Source: Corylus avellana
Taxonomy: Eukaryota > Streptophyta > Magnoliopsida > Fagales > Betulaceae
DNA: 64,000 nucleotides
NCBI RefSeq assembly: GCF_901000735.1
Contig: NC_081544.1
Coordinates: forward strand, 33,183,235 to 33,247,234
Direction: 5' to 3'
The notes beneath the pieces are model-generated. The model saw only the letters and a list, made by a program, of their open reading frames with translations. It ran no database searches and was not told where the DNA came from. The stretch's first letter is position 1. Each line of letters begins with the position of its first letter. Shown here piece after piece: positions 10,971 through 23,990 of this stretch. Both the position numbers and the translations under genes were made by a program.

Positions 10971-12277
10971 ATCTCCGTAATCTCCCTGATTTCGTTCGCG
11001 TCTAAGTGAGATATTGATATAACATTTTTGAGACATTATCTTAAGAAAATAAAATAAAAATGGTTCAATTGCTACCCAATATGACTTTTAATGTTCCAAA
11101 TCGGGATTTATATTGAAAACTTCCCCCATTGTCTATCTAACCAATAATTAGTATTAGAGCCAAATTTTGAACTTTAGGAATTATGAATTATGGGCGTAAG
11201 CTTAAACTTTTGAATTAAAATAGTGCCTTACATTACATGATGTTATATAGAACCTCATTAAAAGATTATTTCGAATTTTAATGTTCCAACCACTTGGGTA
11301 GCATGCATTTATGTTTTGTTTTGGGCATCCTTTATTAAGGGAACGCCGTATGAACTCAAGAAGTTACAAATCATACGATGTCGTTTCTTCCCCGTTATGA
11401 TATTTCTTTGACGATAAAGTTTCAATGTCGTTTTGTTCAACTAATTCCATCGTAGGGTCCAGACATGGCCTGAGTAGTCTGTGATAATTCAATTAAGGGA
11501 CACCTGTCAGTCACTCTCTCTACTACGTACACAGCTTTTTGAAGTGGGCCTTCCTTACCATCTACTTTCCATGGCTGATCTGATCAATGCCTTTGCTTTT
11601 GGGGTTATCATGGTTCTCTCTGAAGCCCGGAGTACGATAATCTGAAGGTATTTTCAGAGAAAATTGTAGCACATTGGTTATTCAATGTGCCCACTTTGTT
11701 TTGTTGAACCTCCATAACTCTGCCAACCAATCTTAATTCCTCATTGAAGATTTGGTAAACACTACCCCATCTTTTCTCTTTTAACCAATCATACATTCTT
11801 TCTCAAAAAGTTTAAACTTTTTATATCGAACTGGAAATAGTACAGTTAATCATCTTTGGAAACATGATATGGGTTGTCTCTCTCTCTTTTCATGTAATTG
11901 TTTTCTTCTTGTTGATTGGATTTACCATTTAGGACCTTCCAGAAGTACGAGGGACAGACAAATTTGTCATTACCGGACAAAGCTGAAAGCGGTAATTGAA
12001 TTATAGGGGGATAAAGAAAAAAGAGTAGAATCCAACACATGGGCATGTGATCCTTTCCTTGCTACATATTTTCCTAAGCTTTTCCTTTCTACTACACTGC
12101 TTACATTTTTTTAGTGTTTTCTTTTGTCTCCATATTGAATGAGCTTATTCTTGGTCTTTTTTTGAGATCCAGCGCATTGATGGTATGTCCATGCTCGTTA
12201 CAGGCCACGGTATACACAGTTCGTGTCTTTGTGAGGTAGCTCTTTGGTAATTCAAACCGGAGTTTTTTGACGCTCAG

Positions 12278-15200
12278 ATGGGTGAACCAGTAGTAGATGT
12301 TTACAGAGGTGAAGATAAGGACCATAAGGTACACCTAAATTGTCCTCTAGTTCTTTAAAAGTGACCCATTTGTTTACTGATTGATTGCCATCTACAAATT
12401 CCCAAATTTCTTTACTGTTTGTGTAATTGCGAGCTGCCGTTCTGTTTCTTGCTTGAAGATTTGATTGGGTTTTGGTTTTTCTGTTAATATATGAACAGAT
12501 GGGAGAGAGAGCTGCCTCAAAACCTGACTTGGAAGTGTCGGTTTCATTCGGGAGGTTTGAGAATGATTCACTGTCCTGGGAGAAATGGTCAGCTTTCTCG
12601 CCCAATAAGTACTTGGAAGAAGTCGAGAAGTTTGCAACACCCGGATCAGTAGCCGAGAAGAAGGCCTACTTCGAAGCTCATTACAAGAAGATTGCTGCTC
12701 GCAGAGCTGAGCTAATGGATCAAGCAAATCAAATGGAAAATGATCCGTTGAGGCCAGAGAATCAAAATGGTGGAGATCTGACCAGTAATGTTAGTAGTGC
12801 CGGCTTTGAATTTGATATCTGTAATAGCCACAGTCCCACAGAAGAAGTTGTGAAGCAAGAAACCAACTTGGTCAGTGAGGTGATTAGCACCCACGTGGCT
12901 GATCTGAAGGAGGATGCTGCAATCAGTACAGAAAGTCAAAGGACATTATCTGAGGGAGTAGAAGAAGAAATGGGTAGCAGAATAGATAGCCCTAAGTCAA
13001 GCAAACCAGAAGAGGCGGTTTTGGTAAAAGAAGAAGAAGAAGAAGCAGAAGAAAGTACTTTGGTTGAATCTCAAGACACGAAGGAAATTTCTCATAAGGA
13101 CAATGCCATAGGAAATGCTCCAAAAGTTAAAGAGGAAAAAGCCCAGTTGGAACATCCAAAGGAATCTAAGAAGGTCAAGTGATTAATTTCTTTAACTGAT
13201 CGATCTTTATTGTCAAAATTAAATTTATGCAGAAACTTTGTTTGGTTGAATCTGGCGGCTCATATTTTTCTTAGTTTTGCTTGTACAGGTTCCTCCAGTG
13301 AATAGGGACAGAAATGTGACAAGGGTAAAGAAGAAAGCATCACCACCTGTAACTAAAGCATCACATCTTTCCACCCCTAAAGTGTCAAAGCCTACACCAG
13401 CTTCCACTGCAATATCTGCAACGCGATCTTCAACAAAGAAGGGAAATGATTGGTCCTTACCAAGGAGCAAAAATTCTTCAACTGTTGAAATTAAGAAAGT
13501 TGCTCCCAAGTCTCTATACATGTCCCTTAGCATGGATCCTACAAATTCTGATCCAACTTCGCTTCCCACCACTCGAAAATCCTTCATTATGGAGAAAATG
13601 GGGGACAAGGACATTGTCAAACGAGCATTTAAGACATTTGAAAAAAGTTTCAACCAGCTGAAATCTTCTGCTGAAGAGAGATCTTCAGTACCAAAACAGG
13701 TTTATCATGCTATCTTTGCCTAGAAGAAGAGACCTTTTTACTTACCGTGAAAAAAAAAAGAATGACCCTTTGAACAACTACTTTTGTCTCTGGGAATAAA
13801 GTAATGATTGGCTTATCTGACATCGATTTTCATTTTGTGGAACATTTTGTTTTCCAAATTTTTGGACTAGGTGCCTGCAAAGGGGACAGGACCAAGGGTT
13901 TCCACTTCTACGACTTCACGAAAAGAGAATGGAGGGTAATGTTTTGGCTTCACACTTTTCCTATGATGAATGTATTTACCATTGTATACTGCTGTGTGTG
14001 TATTTATGTGTTGTAGTTTTCTGCTTAAATGTTTGTGATACTAGCATTTTAACACTATTTGGTTCTATATGTTCACCACCGCTGCGTTTGCTTTGAACTT
14101 TGTTCTTTATCGAATCTAAACAAATCAGAACAAGGAGGGTAGTGCAAGTGGAAAAGGTGAAATCTGAAGAGTTTCTCATATTTTACATGTAATGTAATGA
14201 TTAATGTCCAATCATGTTGGTTATCCAATCTTAGCTGTATGCGCCACCACTACCTCACGAATGCAAGGAGATTTAATTCTATCGATTTTGTTTCTATCAA
14301 TCATCTCAATGCCCTAATTAAAATTATGCCTATTATATGGAGTTATGTTTCTTCAAGTCCAACATGCATCTACATCTTCATATCAATGCAGATAAGTTTC
14401 CTTTAAATTGTTGGGCCTAAATGAACTAAGCATAATCTGGATAATAATTCATCAGTTTTTGATATCCGTTCCAATTCAATGAAGAAAAGATTCTGAAAGA
14501 ATGCTTTTGAATGCCTCTAACCTTCTGCTATGCAAATCACCCAAAGATCGTCCTCTTATGTTTTGCATTAATGAAATTACTAGGGATGGGTTCATTTTTG
14601 AAATCTTTGATTTTTCTTTTATGGAAAGTTCAATATATTCCTTTTTAATTGTTATCCTGGAATAGGTCACTAAAACCAGGTTGTGTGGATAAAAGAATTG
14701 CTAAGGCGGCCCCTTCTTCTTATGGCTTGAAAAGCGATGAAAGGGCAAAGAAAACAAACAAGGTACCCCCATTGAACCGCCCCAAATAAAAATCTCCATT
14801 ACGCTCACACACAATTTCTTTTGATATCTTAAAGATACAATGTTGTCTTCTACTGATCTCATATCTGGTCATCTCTATTTACCCATTTGATTTTAGTTTT
14901 CAAAGAAATTGGAGGAAAAATCAAACGCTAAAGAGGCAGTGAGGACAGGTCTTCAATCAAAATCAAAGGTACACTTTACAATGAGTTCTCTTTAGAAAAG
15001 GCATATCATCATTCCCTTTATGCCATCATCTCTGTTGTATGGCTGCACAGTTTCCTAATGAATAATATAATTTCAAAAATGTCCTCAAACATTCACTTTC
15101 TGTGAGCAACTGTTACCATCATACATTAATCAGAAAAATAACTTTATTCAGTCTATATAAATTGCATGTTTCAACATCCTATGATTGACACAGGAACAAA

Positions 15201-16441
15201 AAGAGACAGACATCAGAAAGTTAAGACAGAGCCTTAATTTCAAAGCCACACCCGTGCCAAGCTTTTATCGGGGAGTAAAAATGTCAAAAAGCACTTCAGA
15301 TAAGGTATATCACATCTGTCTGTCTTTCTTTACTTAAATTTGATCTGTCTTTCCTTTTTTCCTTTTCTTTTGCTAGTTTTCCTTTTTTTTTTTGTGCTCT
15401 ACATATTTTAGCTTTATTGTTTTTACTTGATTTTTTTTGGGTGATTTAATTGAAGAACTCAAGTATTTAATTTAAGTCAAGTAGCACTAGTGTTCCACAA
15501 GTTACTGCCAGTGGTGGTAGATGAAGTGTCGAGGGCTATGGCTGTCTTGCTTTGCAGTTTAAAGTATTGTGTCAAGTTGGCTCCACATAAAGTGGGCCAC
15601 AATAACCATGATGATTTCTTACGTATCAAAAAAAAAAAAAAAACCATGATGGTTCTTACTTATCAAAAAAAAAAGAAAAAAAACCATGATGGTTTCTCAC
15701 TGTTGACGATTTGGTACAAATTTTGTGTTATTTGACTTATTTCCTCCATAAGTAAGATGCATTTGGTATCAACAGTTCTAGAATCGTAGGCATGGGAGTT
15801 ATACGAGTTCATAATATTTTCGATCCTTTGGAAACATCATCCATCAGGCCTTGTTAGTAGAAGTGTTCCTTGATTCTGAACAGCAGCGATTTCGTAGAAC
15901 CATAGAAGAATGGCTTCAATTCAAACTGTTGTTTTAGCTATACGTTTAATATTCGAGATAAGTTCCATTTTTTTTCGTCTGCTGAACAGATAATTTATTT
16001 AGTGATATGTGATACAAGAAAATGCCCCTTGGTTTATTGTCCCCCTTCTGTGAGAAGCCAAAATGAGTATTTTAGAAACTAGAAGAAATATTTTATTAGC
16101 CTGAAGCTGTAGTACCCTGATTTTGTGAATTTGGATTGATTTTAAAGGCATGTTGATGCCGGACAAAACTAGATGACAGCGTAGGTTAGCAATTTAAAAC
16201 TGTGGATTGAAGTTTTAAGGGAACTTAGGAAGAGAGAAAAAACAACGAAAAGCCCTAGCCATCCCAAAGAAACAGAGAATTACTCTGAATATGTTGAAAT
16301 ATTATTCTCATGAAAACGTCTCTGTTTAATAAGTTATGGCTGCATATGTAAAGTTATTATTGTTCTTAATCTTTTCTCCCATGAATCATGTTACTTTGTC
16401 AAATTATGCAGGATGTTTCCAAAAATGAGGTTCATCGGTGA
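12278..16441 (+). CDS. WDL7-like: WVD2-like/TPX2-family microtubule protein
   Basis: Eight exons join in frame: 12278-12328, 12499-13173, 13289-13699, 13871-13935, 14666-14762, 14897-14968, 15194-15304 and 16412-16441, giving 503 residues. All introns are GT-AG. The N terminus carries SVSFGRFENDSLSWEKW and the PGSVAEKKAYFEAHYK block typical of WVD2-like 7-type proteins. Residues 90-240 are acidic and Lys/Glu-rich. Exon 3 has KVAPKSLYMSLS and MEKMGDKDIVKRAFKTF. Exons 6-7 carry the TPX2 C-terminal motif, ending KLRQSLNFKATPVPSFY (about 466-482). Family members bind microtubules and affect anisotropic growth, and the same is inferred here. The first exon encodes only 17 residues and its ATG is the least certain part. 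The ATG opening exon 2 (MGERAASK) is an alternative. Intron 7 is 1.1 kb. Confidence 0.88.
15608..15698. repeat. Short A-tailed tandem repeat in an intron
   Basis: CCATGATGG/A-TTCTTAC-TATC followed by an A-run occurs three times, about 40-45 bp apart, within the last intron of the WVD2-like gene. It resembles slippage duplication of a retroelement tail. No function is evident. Confidence 0.7.
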
Positions 16442-17465
16442 GCAATGTTCTTGGGTTTGGGACTCATACATGTTCTAAGAAATATATCTGCTTCAAAAGC
16501 TAAATACTTGGGTGAAGACAGAAGATATATTTGAAGGAATTGCTTAGAGTGGACTCGTGCCATAATATATTACTTAGCCAACAAGCAATTTGTCACCAAT
16601 GAGCTGCAGACTGCATATGAATGGCTAGAAGAGACATTTTACCTCATCAATCTTGTTGTCTAGGTAGGGCATGCATATTTATAATGTGCAGGAGATAAAG
16701 AAGAGGTTGGGGCAGCTGCTATCTTCCATTGACAACTTATTACTTACCCCTCTTGCACTTGCTCTCGCAAACCAAACATATATAGGATAAAGAAAAGATG
16801 AAATGCTGTGTATAAAGTGTCAAACTGTTAGAAATGCATTAATTCTTGTAGTTGGTTGCCATTCTATTGTTCTGGTACTCTCTAGTCAGTTATTTTGTTG
16901 AAAGTATATGATATTTGATCCTTATTATATGGAATACGTGAACAACTGAAGTTTAATTTAGATTATATATTGCTCATTCCATGCCCGAACTTTCTGTCGG
17001 AATTGCTCAGAGGCATACTCAATTTATTCTAATACCCATAGACCCAGAAATCTCTGCAAAGAACAGGGTTTTACATGTTTTTGGCAATTAGCCGGGAATC
17101 ATAAAGTAGGAATATAAAGAATCAACTCAGAAAGATGGTGGGTTGGTAAAAGGCCTTCAGATTATCCAGGCTCAAGATGGACCATATGGCAATATCAATG
17201 GACTGTACTTGTTTTCTACGTTTAGTAGCCTTAGATTCACTGTTTCACTGATCTGATCACATTTTCTTAATGTTTTTAGTTCAATAAACCTCTGGCCTTC
17301 CACAATGACTAAAGGATTTAGACAAGAACTAGCTACATTAAAAAATACTCAGGCTATTCAATTAACAATTCATGTGTTTTTTTTTTTGCATTTAATATAT
17401 ACAGTGAACAAAATCCTTCTTCTATTCCTATACAAAAAAAATCCTGTTGTGATAAAAAGCCTAAT
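16442..17465. other. Convergent intergenic: WVD2-like and formin 3' ends
   Basis: This should hold the 3' UTRs of two converging genes. It is AT-rich, with no ORF or RNA signal that I recognise. Confidence 0.5.
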
Positions 17466-19860
17466 TCAAAAATCATCTGATTCACTAGAACTACTCATTG
17501 ACTTATCTGACATGAAGTTTTCCGGCAAGTTTGGGAATCTGACGGGGCCCCTTGGCGGTGGTGAATTTGGCGATGATGATCCCAAAGTTGTCATCACTGT
17601 CCTCCTCTTCTGCAGGCTTCGCACAATCTCAACGCAGACCTGATCAACCATACTAAGAAAATCTTTAACTATAACGAATAGTTGAAGTGGGGGTGCTGCT
17701 TTGTCCTTTGAAGCTCCTGCTTGATAATATTCTGTTGTTTTCTTTACAAGATCCATTACCCTTGTCTCTTCTTCTCTCAATACCTTTAGCTCTTCTTCAG
17801 CTGCTTCAAGAAACCCTTCCATCTCTCTCACAAACCCTCCTCCTCTATCATTGGCACATTGGGAATTAAGTGCTCGAATTTCTGCTGCATGGGCTGTGAG
17901 AGCTGCGCTCGTGCTAGCAAAGGTGTCATAATCTATTGTGGCTGCTTTCTTTACATTAGAGAACTCAGCACTGAGGCCTCCCACCATTGGCAATCCTAGC
18001 AATTTATATTCCTTGTCTCTTTCCTCGTTTGTTGTTAAACTCTCAGGATTATAAGTACTGCCGCCGCGGCTCATGCTACGGCTCATGCTACGATTTCTGC
18101 TCAAAACACACCGTTTTCCCTCTGACCGGACTACTTCTTCCACGACAAAATGGAGTAAAGTAGTCCTTCCATCTGAGCTTTTAACATCAGAGAGCTTTCG
18201 AAGAGCATTAAGGTCGAAGGCTTGGGCATTCCCTCGCGCTGTTCCTGCATTCATGCGATTGCCAGCCTTGAGGGTTGCTTCTAAAAGCTTCATAAAGAGC
18301 CCTCGTATTTTAAGCTCCTTGCAACCCAATTCAAGTGTTTGTATTGATTGCTTAAGGAATAGAATCTCCAAATCGTAATTGGTTCTGAAAAGCATGGCAT
18401 TAAGACGAGTAAAAGCTGAAGGAACAGCTTTCAGGAGGTGGTAGAGGAAGGATTCAGCATCAGCTAGTCGTGTGAGATCTCCCTCGTATTCTAGGATTTG
18501 GGCATGTTCTTCATTGGATGGAGCAATTCTGACCAGCTTTTCAAGAGTATCAGTGTCAAGGCCGTGGCCGTCAATGAGCGCCGCAACGATTCCTTTGCGA
18601 GATATGGCCAGAGATTTCAGAACAATTGCAATGTTCTGAGACCTTCGAGGATCGAGGATAAATATTTGTGCTGGCGGATAAGAGTTGTGACTGCTTCGAC
18701 CCACCGAGTTACTGTTTCTTTCAGGTGATTTGTTGTTGGTGGCAACATAGCCAAAGAGGTGTTCCATAAGATCTCCATCAAACCTGAAGTATCAAATTGA
18801 AATTTTTGAGAATCAGCAAGAACAACCAACCAGAGGTCATTACGATTATGTATATATATATATATTGTTACCTGAAAGAGCCGGCATCAATTTTGTCCCA
18901 CACCATGGAATGATCTGTGTTAGTGTTCACCTTGTCCCAATGCAATGGCTTCATTTTTACATGACCATTTTCGGTTCCAGATGAAGACTCTCCCGGCTGG
19001 TTGTTCCCTACCACGCCTTTTGGCCGCGCCGGGGGCGGCTTTAATGATGTGTTCGAACCACCTGTCCTAGGCGGCAGAGGTGGCGGTGTGACAGTGACTT
19101 GAAACTGCAGAATGGCAGTGAGGTGGGGTGGGGGGGGGGTGGGGGTGGCAGGTGATGGTGTTGGTGTTGGTGTTGGTGTTGGTGGTGGGGAAGAAGGAGG
19201 GGGAGGAGTTGATGGACTAATTCCATTGGGATCATCCACTTCTGGCACAACTTTAACATGGGAAGCTGAAGACTTCCCTCGGAGCAGAGGAACTTCTTGT
19301 CGCTCAGACTTCCTCCGCCGATCTTCTTGTTCTTGCTCTTCTTTTTTTAATACCTCTTTACGGAAAGTACACTTCTTGGAGTTTCTCCCTTCAAGTTTCC
19401 TCCAATAAAGCACATCCAAACCATCTTCATCAACAATGAACCCCTTGAGATCTCCGTCAACCCGTGAAAACTCATTGCGTGGCGCTGCAGGCGGACCTTC
19501 ATCACTAGAACGACTACTGCCTTGCGTTCCTCTGCGTCTTGCAGCAAAACCCCTATGGACCAAAAAGAAGAGCAACGCGGAAACAACCAGAGTGCCGGCT
19601 GCCGTGGCAGCCACTGCCTTCACAATCTTCCCGGTCGTCGAAGACTTCGTTGGCGCCGGTTGCGGTGGCGTCGCTGGAGGAAATGGACGAACTATTGGAG
19701 GTTGCGGGACAGAATTCGGCGACGGAGCTTGATCAAATGGGTAGAAAGTCTCGATGTTCTGGGGAGAACCGAATTGACAATGAGAGAAAGGAAGCGCAGA
19801 AATGATGAACGCGAGGAGGAATAGGTACAGAGGGAGCCATGGCTGAAACATCACAGCCAT
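17466..19860 (-). CDS. FH: Class I formin, FH4/FH8-like
   Basis: Two exons, 19860-18872 and 18783-17466, joined through a split Arg codon, give 768 residues, the size of Arabidopsis FH4/FH8. The domain order is signal peptide (1-28), Pro-rich extracellular stretch (40-70), transmembrane helix (79-101), basic stop-transfer sequence (AARRR), the conserved FIVDEDGLDVLYWRKLEG block (about 142-160), a short FH1 region with poly-Pro and alternating Thr-Pro, then FH2 from MKPLHWDKV to the C-terminal coiled region. FH2 landmarks include GNRMNAGTARGNAQAF and the KSSDGRTTLLHFVVEE block. Class I formins anchor actin nucleation at the plasma membrane and cell wall. The C terminus is Ser-rich (DKSMSSSSESDDF). 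The intron is only 88 bp. It starts at the sole ATG before the signal peptide. Confidence 0.95.
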
Positions 19861-20613
19861 GTTGTTTCTGAACGTTTTGCAAAATATTCATGAAACTGAA
19901 TTCGTTCTATTTTTCTGTATTTTATGCACCCAAGGTTTATTATACCCGTTGTCGTACGCATTTGGGATTTGGTTGCTGACAATTTCCGAGAAAGGGTGGT
20001 TTGTTGCGATCCCATACCATATATTCTTCCCCGGGGTTTTGTATATGCAATAACCAAAATACCCTTCTGTTATGATTCTGCTAATATCTAGATTTTACAA
20101 TCTTAAACCTGGAGGGGGGCTTCATTAATAAATAAATAAATTTGTCTCGCCTATTGGCTATTAGCTTGCAGCTCAGGAATAGAATCATTCTCTCATAATT
20201 TCTATGGTCTACATTAATTTTTACCAATTTAGTATATTATTATTTGTATGCAAACAAATTTTCAACTGTAAAATGCATTCTCTTTATTTTAAATTATATT
20301 TTACAATCTAATTAATATATAAAACGTGACGCGGCTAAATATAATAAAATAAAATCTAATTGCAGGTTGGCGGTGGAAGGAGTGGTTGACTCTGTCAAAC
20401 CATAAATCAATGGGTGCAGAAGAGTTGAAGTGGCCAATCACAAACAAATGGAAATGGAATGCACTAAGTGACATAGTCAAACTAAAAGCAAAAGTCAGAA
20501 GGACGACTTCCTCCATTATGTTTTGTTTTGTTTTCCTACGTAATGATTGTAGTTGAAAGTTTCTTGGTGTAATCCGGCCGGCTATTAAAAAACTCGAGAG
20601 AGATAATGCAGAA

Positions 20614-20640
20614 AATAATAATAATAATAATAATAATAAT
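20614..20640. repeat. (AAT)n microsatellite
   Basis: About nine AAT units in intergenic DNA. Confidence 0.9.
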
Positions 20641-20966
20641 CCATGAAATATTCATGATTTTCTTATGGGAACTGTATAGTGGACCTCTTCTGGGCTCAAG
20701 AATAGTTAGTTGCTCACCAAATTGTTTCTGGAGAAGTTAAGGCTTTTTCTATGTAGTGGTTGAGAAAAGGCTTTACATGGATCCGGTCATGGTGGTGTGT
20801 CTTTGCAGCTTAGCAGCTTACATAACTCCGTCAAAACGGAATGCGCCGGACTTGGTAAAATAATTATATTTCAGTGAAATCTATTCATAAGGTTTCTTTC
20901 ACATCTACCATTTTAAATATCAGGAAGAAATCTTAAGAAAAATAGTATTATTCAAACTAAAACGGA

Positions 20967-20995
20967 TTATTATTATTATTATTATTATTATTATT
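20967..20995. repeat. (ATT)n microsatellite
   Basis: About nine ATT units in intergenic DNA. Confidence 0.9.
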
Positions 20996-22010
20996 GTAAG
21001 AAGAATGGTGAAAGGAGAGAAAATGTTAAAGAGTGATAGATTAAATGCAATTGATGGAAGAGCGAGAGAGGAAGAAAGTATCGGTCTAAATTTGCCGCTT
21101 CTCGTTGATGGTTGTAATTACTCCTTGTGCGTCATATGAGGATGAGGGTATACTTTTTTGAAATTGGAGTACGTAGAATACACCAAGGATTAGTTGGCTC
21201 AACCAAAGGCCCATAGGCCCTAATTCAAGACCCGAGCTCATTAAATGAATTATGTAATAAGGAATCATGATCCAAGAATCTGTCCCAAAAGTAGACGTTG
21301 GCTACCGCAGCTACCCTCCCTCCATGAACCAGCAAGCAATCTCTACAAAAGGAGAGAAAAATTGTTGCACAAGTACATTGATCCCACTCATTCTCTTACT
21401 TACATTTTGCTTATGTTTACATTCTGTCTTTGGATTCGGTTTAGGTGCTATAAAATTTAAATAAAATAAATACTATAAGATATCTCATATCTTATAGTTT
21501 TTTGAACTGTTGATATTTGATTTCAAGTTTTCTATGAGAAGGGAAAAAAGAGAGAGAGTTAAACTAAATTTAGATTGTTAAAAAAATTACAAGAGATCTT
21601 GTTTTTTTTTTTTTTTTTTTTACACCTAAGCCAAATCTCCCATATCCATTTATACTTCTCAAAATCACCTTTTATTATCACTAACTTAAGTAGTATCAGA
21701 GGTGAATACCATCATTACCGACATGTTACTCTGACCTTTACCTTTATTGCACGTCTCTAATTTCAAAACTTTTACCTGCACTACTGTGAATAAACAGAGA
21801 TGAGTCAGCACGGCTACCAACAAAACCACGCACACAAAGAGCTGAGCTTAACCAGAAGAACCATGCTTACGGGGCCCGCTTAAGTTAAGGCCATAGATGG
21901 CCTTTTGGTCAAAATATCAACATAAATCTTAGTTATTATTTTTAATTAAGATAGCTCTTCAAGATGGGAACTAGATCTTCTCCAGATCAAATGAACGGGA
22001 GAGTATCCAT

Positions 22011-22455
22011 CGTGGATTGTTGTGATTCTGTGTTAATGCATTTAAAATCATGGGTAAATATTTGAAATAGAGAACAAAAATAATAAAAATATTTCAATTC
22101 CAATTCTAAAATGAATAAAACCTACATCTACTAGATCTTAAGGGCCAAATACGTCGTGCATGGTGGGAGAAACAAAACAAAGCACCGGATATTAGTTTCA
22201 GCAAAGGCAGCCCAAAGATAGCCCCACTAGAAAGCCCACCTGTCTTTTCACATCAAGCACTCCACTTTGGGTCATAGGTGCCTTATAACAGTACATCTAA
22301 ATATAGGTCCAGCCCATACCCACGAAGCCAACCCCTCTCTCTCTCGCTCATTATCTTTTTTATTTTATTTTATATTTTTTAACTGGTTTTATTTCAAATT
22401 TAGTTTATATCAGTATCGGATCAATTATATATTGTTTGCCATCTACAGCCTAGAA
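22011..22455. repeat. Direct repeat flanking RPL2, copy 1
   Basis: About 445 bp nearly identical to 25352-25824 in the same orientation. Shared segments include CGTGGATTGTTGTGATTCTG, CAAAGCACCGGATATTAGTT and GGATCAATTATATATTGTTT. It retains a 30-bp stretch (near 22285-22315) that copy 2 lacks. Confidence 0.9.
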
Positions 22456-22690
22456 TAGGGCTGTAAATGAGCCGACATACACCATAGCTCATTCGATTCC
22501 TACCGAGCTTGTTACTGTACAAGCTCATTTGTTACTGTTGAAACTCGCTCGATTAGCTAGTGACACATACCCTCGATTAAGCTCAACAAGAGCTTGTGAA
22601 TTTGACTCGGTTAAGTCAAACTCGTTCAAGGCTCGCCCGGCTCGTTTAGGGCTCGCGAGCTTGACCCGACCCAACCACACAAGAATATAA
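22455..22690. mobile_element. Degenerate transposon fragment
   Basis: Starts AGGGCTGTAAATGAGCC and is rich in GAGCTT/AAGCTC and GGCTCG words, a pattern common in degraded plant DNA-transposon ends. No coding part and no second end are clear. Confidence 0.35.
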
Positions 22691-23139
22691 CTATGTTTAT
22701 AGATTATTTTATTAATCAATAATAATCATATATTTAATGTGTATACTATATACAATTAACTAATTAAGGTGAATTAGCATTATATGTATTCCCTCAAAAA
22801 ATAAAAAATAAAAAGCATTATATTTATATGGACTATGCTATAAGTTTCAAGTTTAATGTCCAAAGTCTCTCTGGCTCTCTCCATCTCTCACTCTCTCGTG
22901 TTCTCGGCAGCCGCTTCAACTCTCTCTATCTCTATCTCTTTCTCTTCAGATCAAAACCCAGATCGAGTCTCGGCAGCCTCTTGCCTCCGTCGTGCTCAAG
23001 GTAAGCTCCTCTCTCTGTCTCTTTCTTTTTCGTCTCTCTCACATAATTCTAAAAATGATGGACTTAGGACTGATAACTAACCCTAATCGCTGCAGGAAGA
23101 GAAATCCTAACCTACGGTTTTCTTATTTTGGTGTTTTTT

Positions 23140-23990
23140 TTTTTTAAAGCGTATTTTGTTTTTGGTTGCTGAGAAAACTCTGGGAAAGAATAGAAACTGA
23201 AAATTTTGACATTTCTTGCGAGCGTTTGGAAGGCCAATGGCTCTTCGGCGAGCTTCATCGTGCTTCTTCAACAAGCTCAAGCTCAATGTCAATCCCAATC
23301 TCAACAACGTTGCTCATCGCAATCTTTCAGCGGGTACTTTTCTTGTTCACACCTTTCTTATTATTATTTTTTTTTTCGAATTTTTTTTATAGCGTATTTG
23401 GTGTTTGGTTGCTGAGAAACTCTGGGAAAGAATAAAAACTGTAAATTTTGATATCTTTTGCAATAAATGAAGAAATTTTTGCCTTAGGCAGCTTTCAGTA
23501 TCTAGCTCAGTGAAAAGGGGGTGTTGAACGAAATTACTCTTATGTTTGCGAAGAAATTAGACTGATTTTTTTTTTTGGTATTGAAATTAGAGTGAAATTT
23601 TGAGTGTGAGGGATATAATTCCCTTTAAGATTATTTTTTAAGCGTAGTTGGTGTTTCATTTCTGAGGAAACGGAGGGGATCGGAAGAGTAGAAACTGAAA
23701 ATTTTAAATTATTATTTAAAAAAAAAAAAAAAAAAAAGACTTTTGCTTGAGGCAGATTTTTGAATATTGCTCAGTGAAGAGGAGGTTTTGAGGTCTAATT
23801 TACTGTTTGGTTTACCAGAAAATGAAGTAAAGAAATTAAAGAGCATAAAGTTTGATTATTAGTGAGAGAAACTCTAGTTTACTAAGCCAAATTGCTATAT
23901 TAATCTCATTTTATAAATCCAAGTTGCTGCTTGATTTCTGAGAAAAGGGTGAAGAAAATTGAAATTTCATTATTATTGTTGTTTTGGTTA
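23140..23990. repeat. Degenerate 250-bp tandem repeat around RPL2 exon 1
   Basis: GCGTATTTGGTGTTTGGTTGCTGAGAAA-type sequence followed by GAATAGAAACTGAAAATTTT occurs near 23149, 23391 and 23642, with a weaker copy near 23925. A second shared block (TTTGCCTTAGGCAG...CTCAGTGAAGAGG) recurs near 23480 and 23740. The presequence exon lies between the first and second copies. Confidence 0.7.

Larger units (their letters stand above)
9046..12277. other. Intergenic with two transposons
   Basis: Contains the germin-like promoter, a short MITE (9461-9633), an AT microsatellite near 9636-9656, and the Harbinger-type element with a captured gene fragment (10026-10970). Past 10970 the sequence is AT-rich. 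The last 700 bases before 12278 lead into the WVD2-like gene. I found no other gene. Confidence 0.6.
19861..23236. other. Intergenic between formin and RPL2 start
   Basis: Contains the formin promoter side, AAT/ATT microsatellites (20614-20640, 20967-20995), copy 1 of the direct repeat (22011-22455), a degenerate transposon end starting AGGGCTGTAAATGAGCC (22455-22690), and the C/T-rich leader of the RPL2 gene from about 22860. A probable 95-bp 5' UTR intron lies at 23001-23095 (donor AAG/GTAAGC, acceptor CTGCAG). There is no other gene. Confidence 0.6.
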
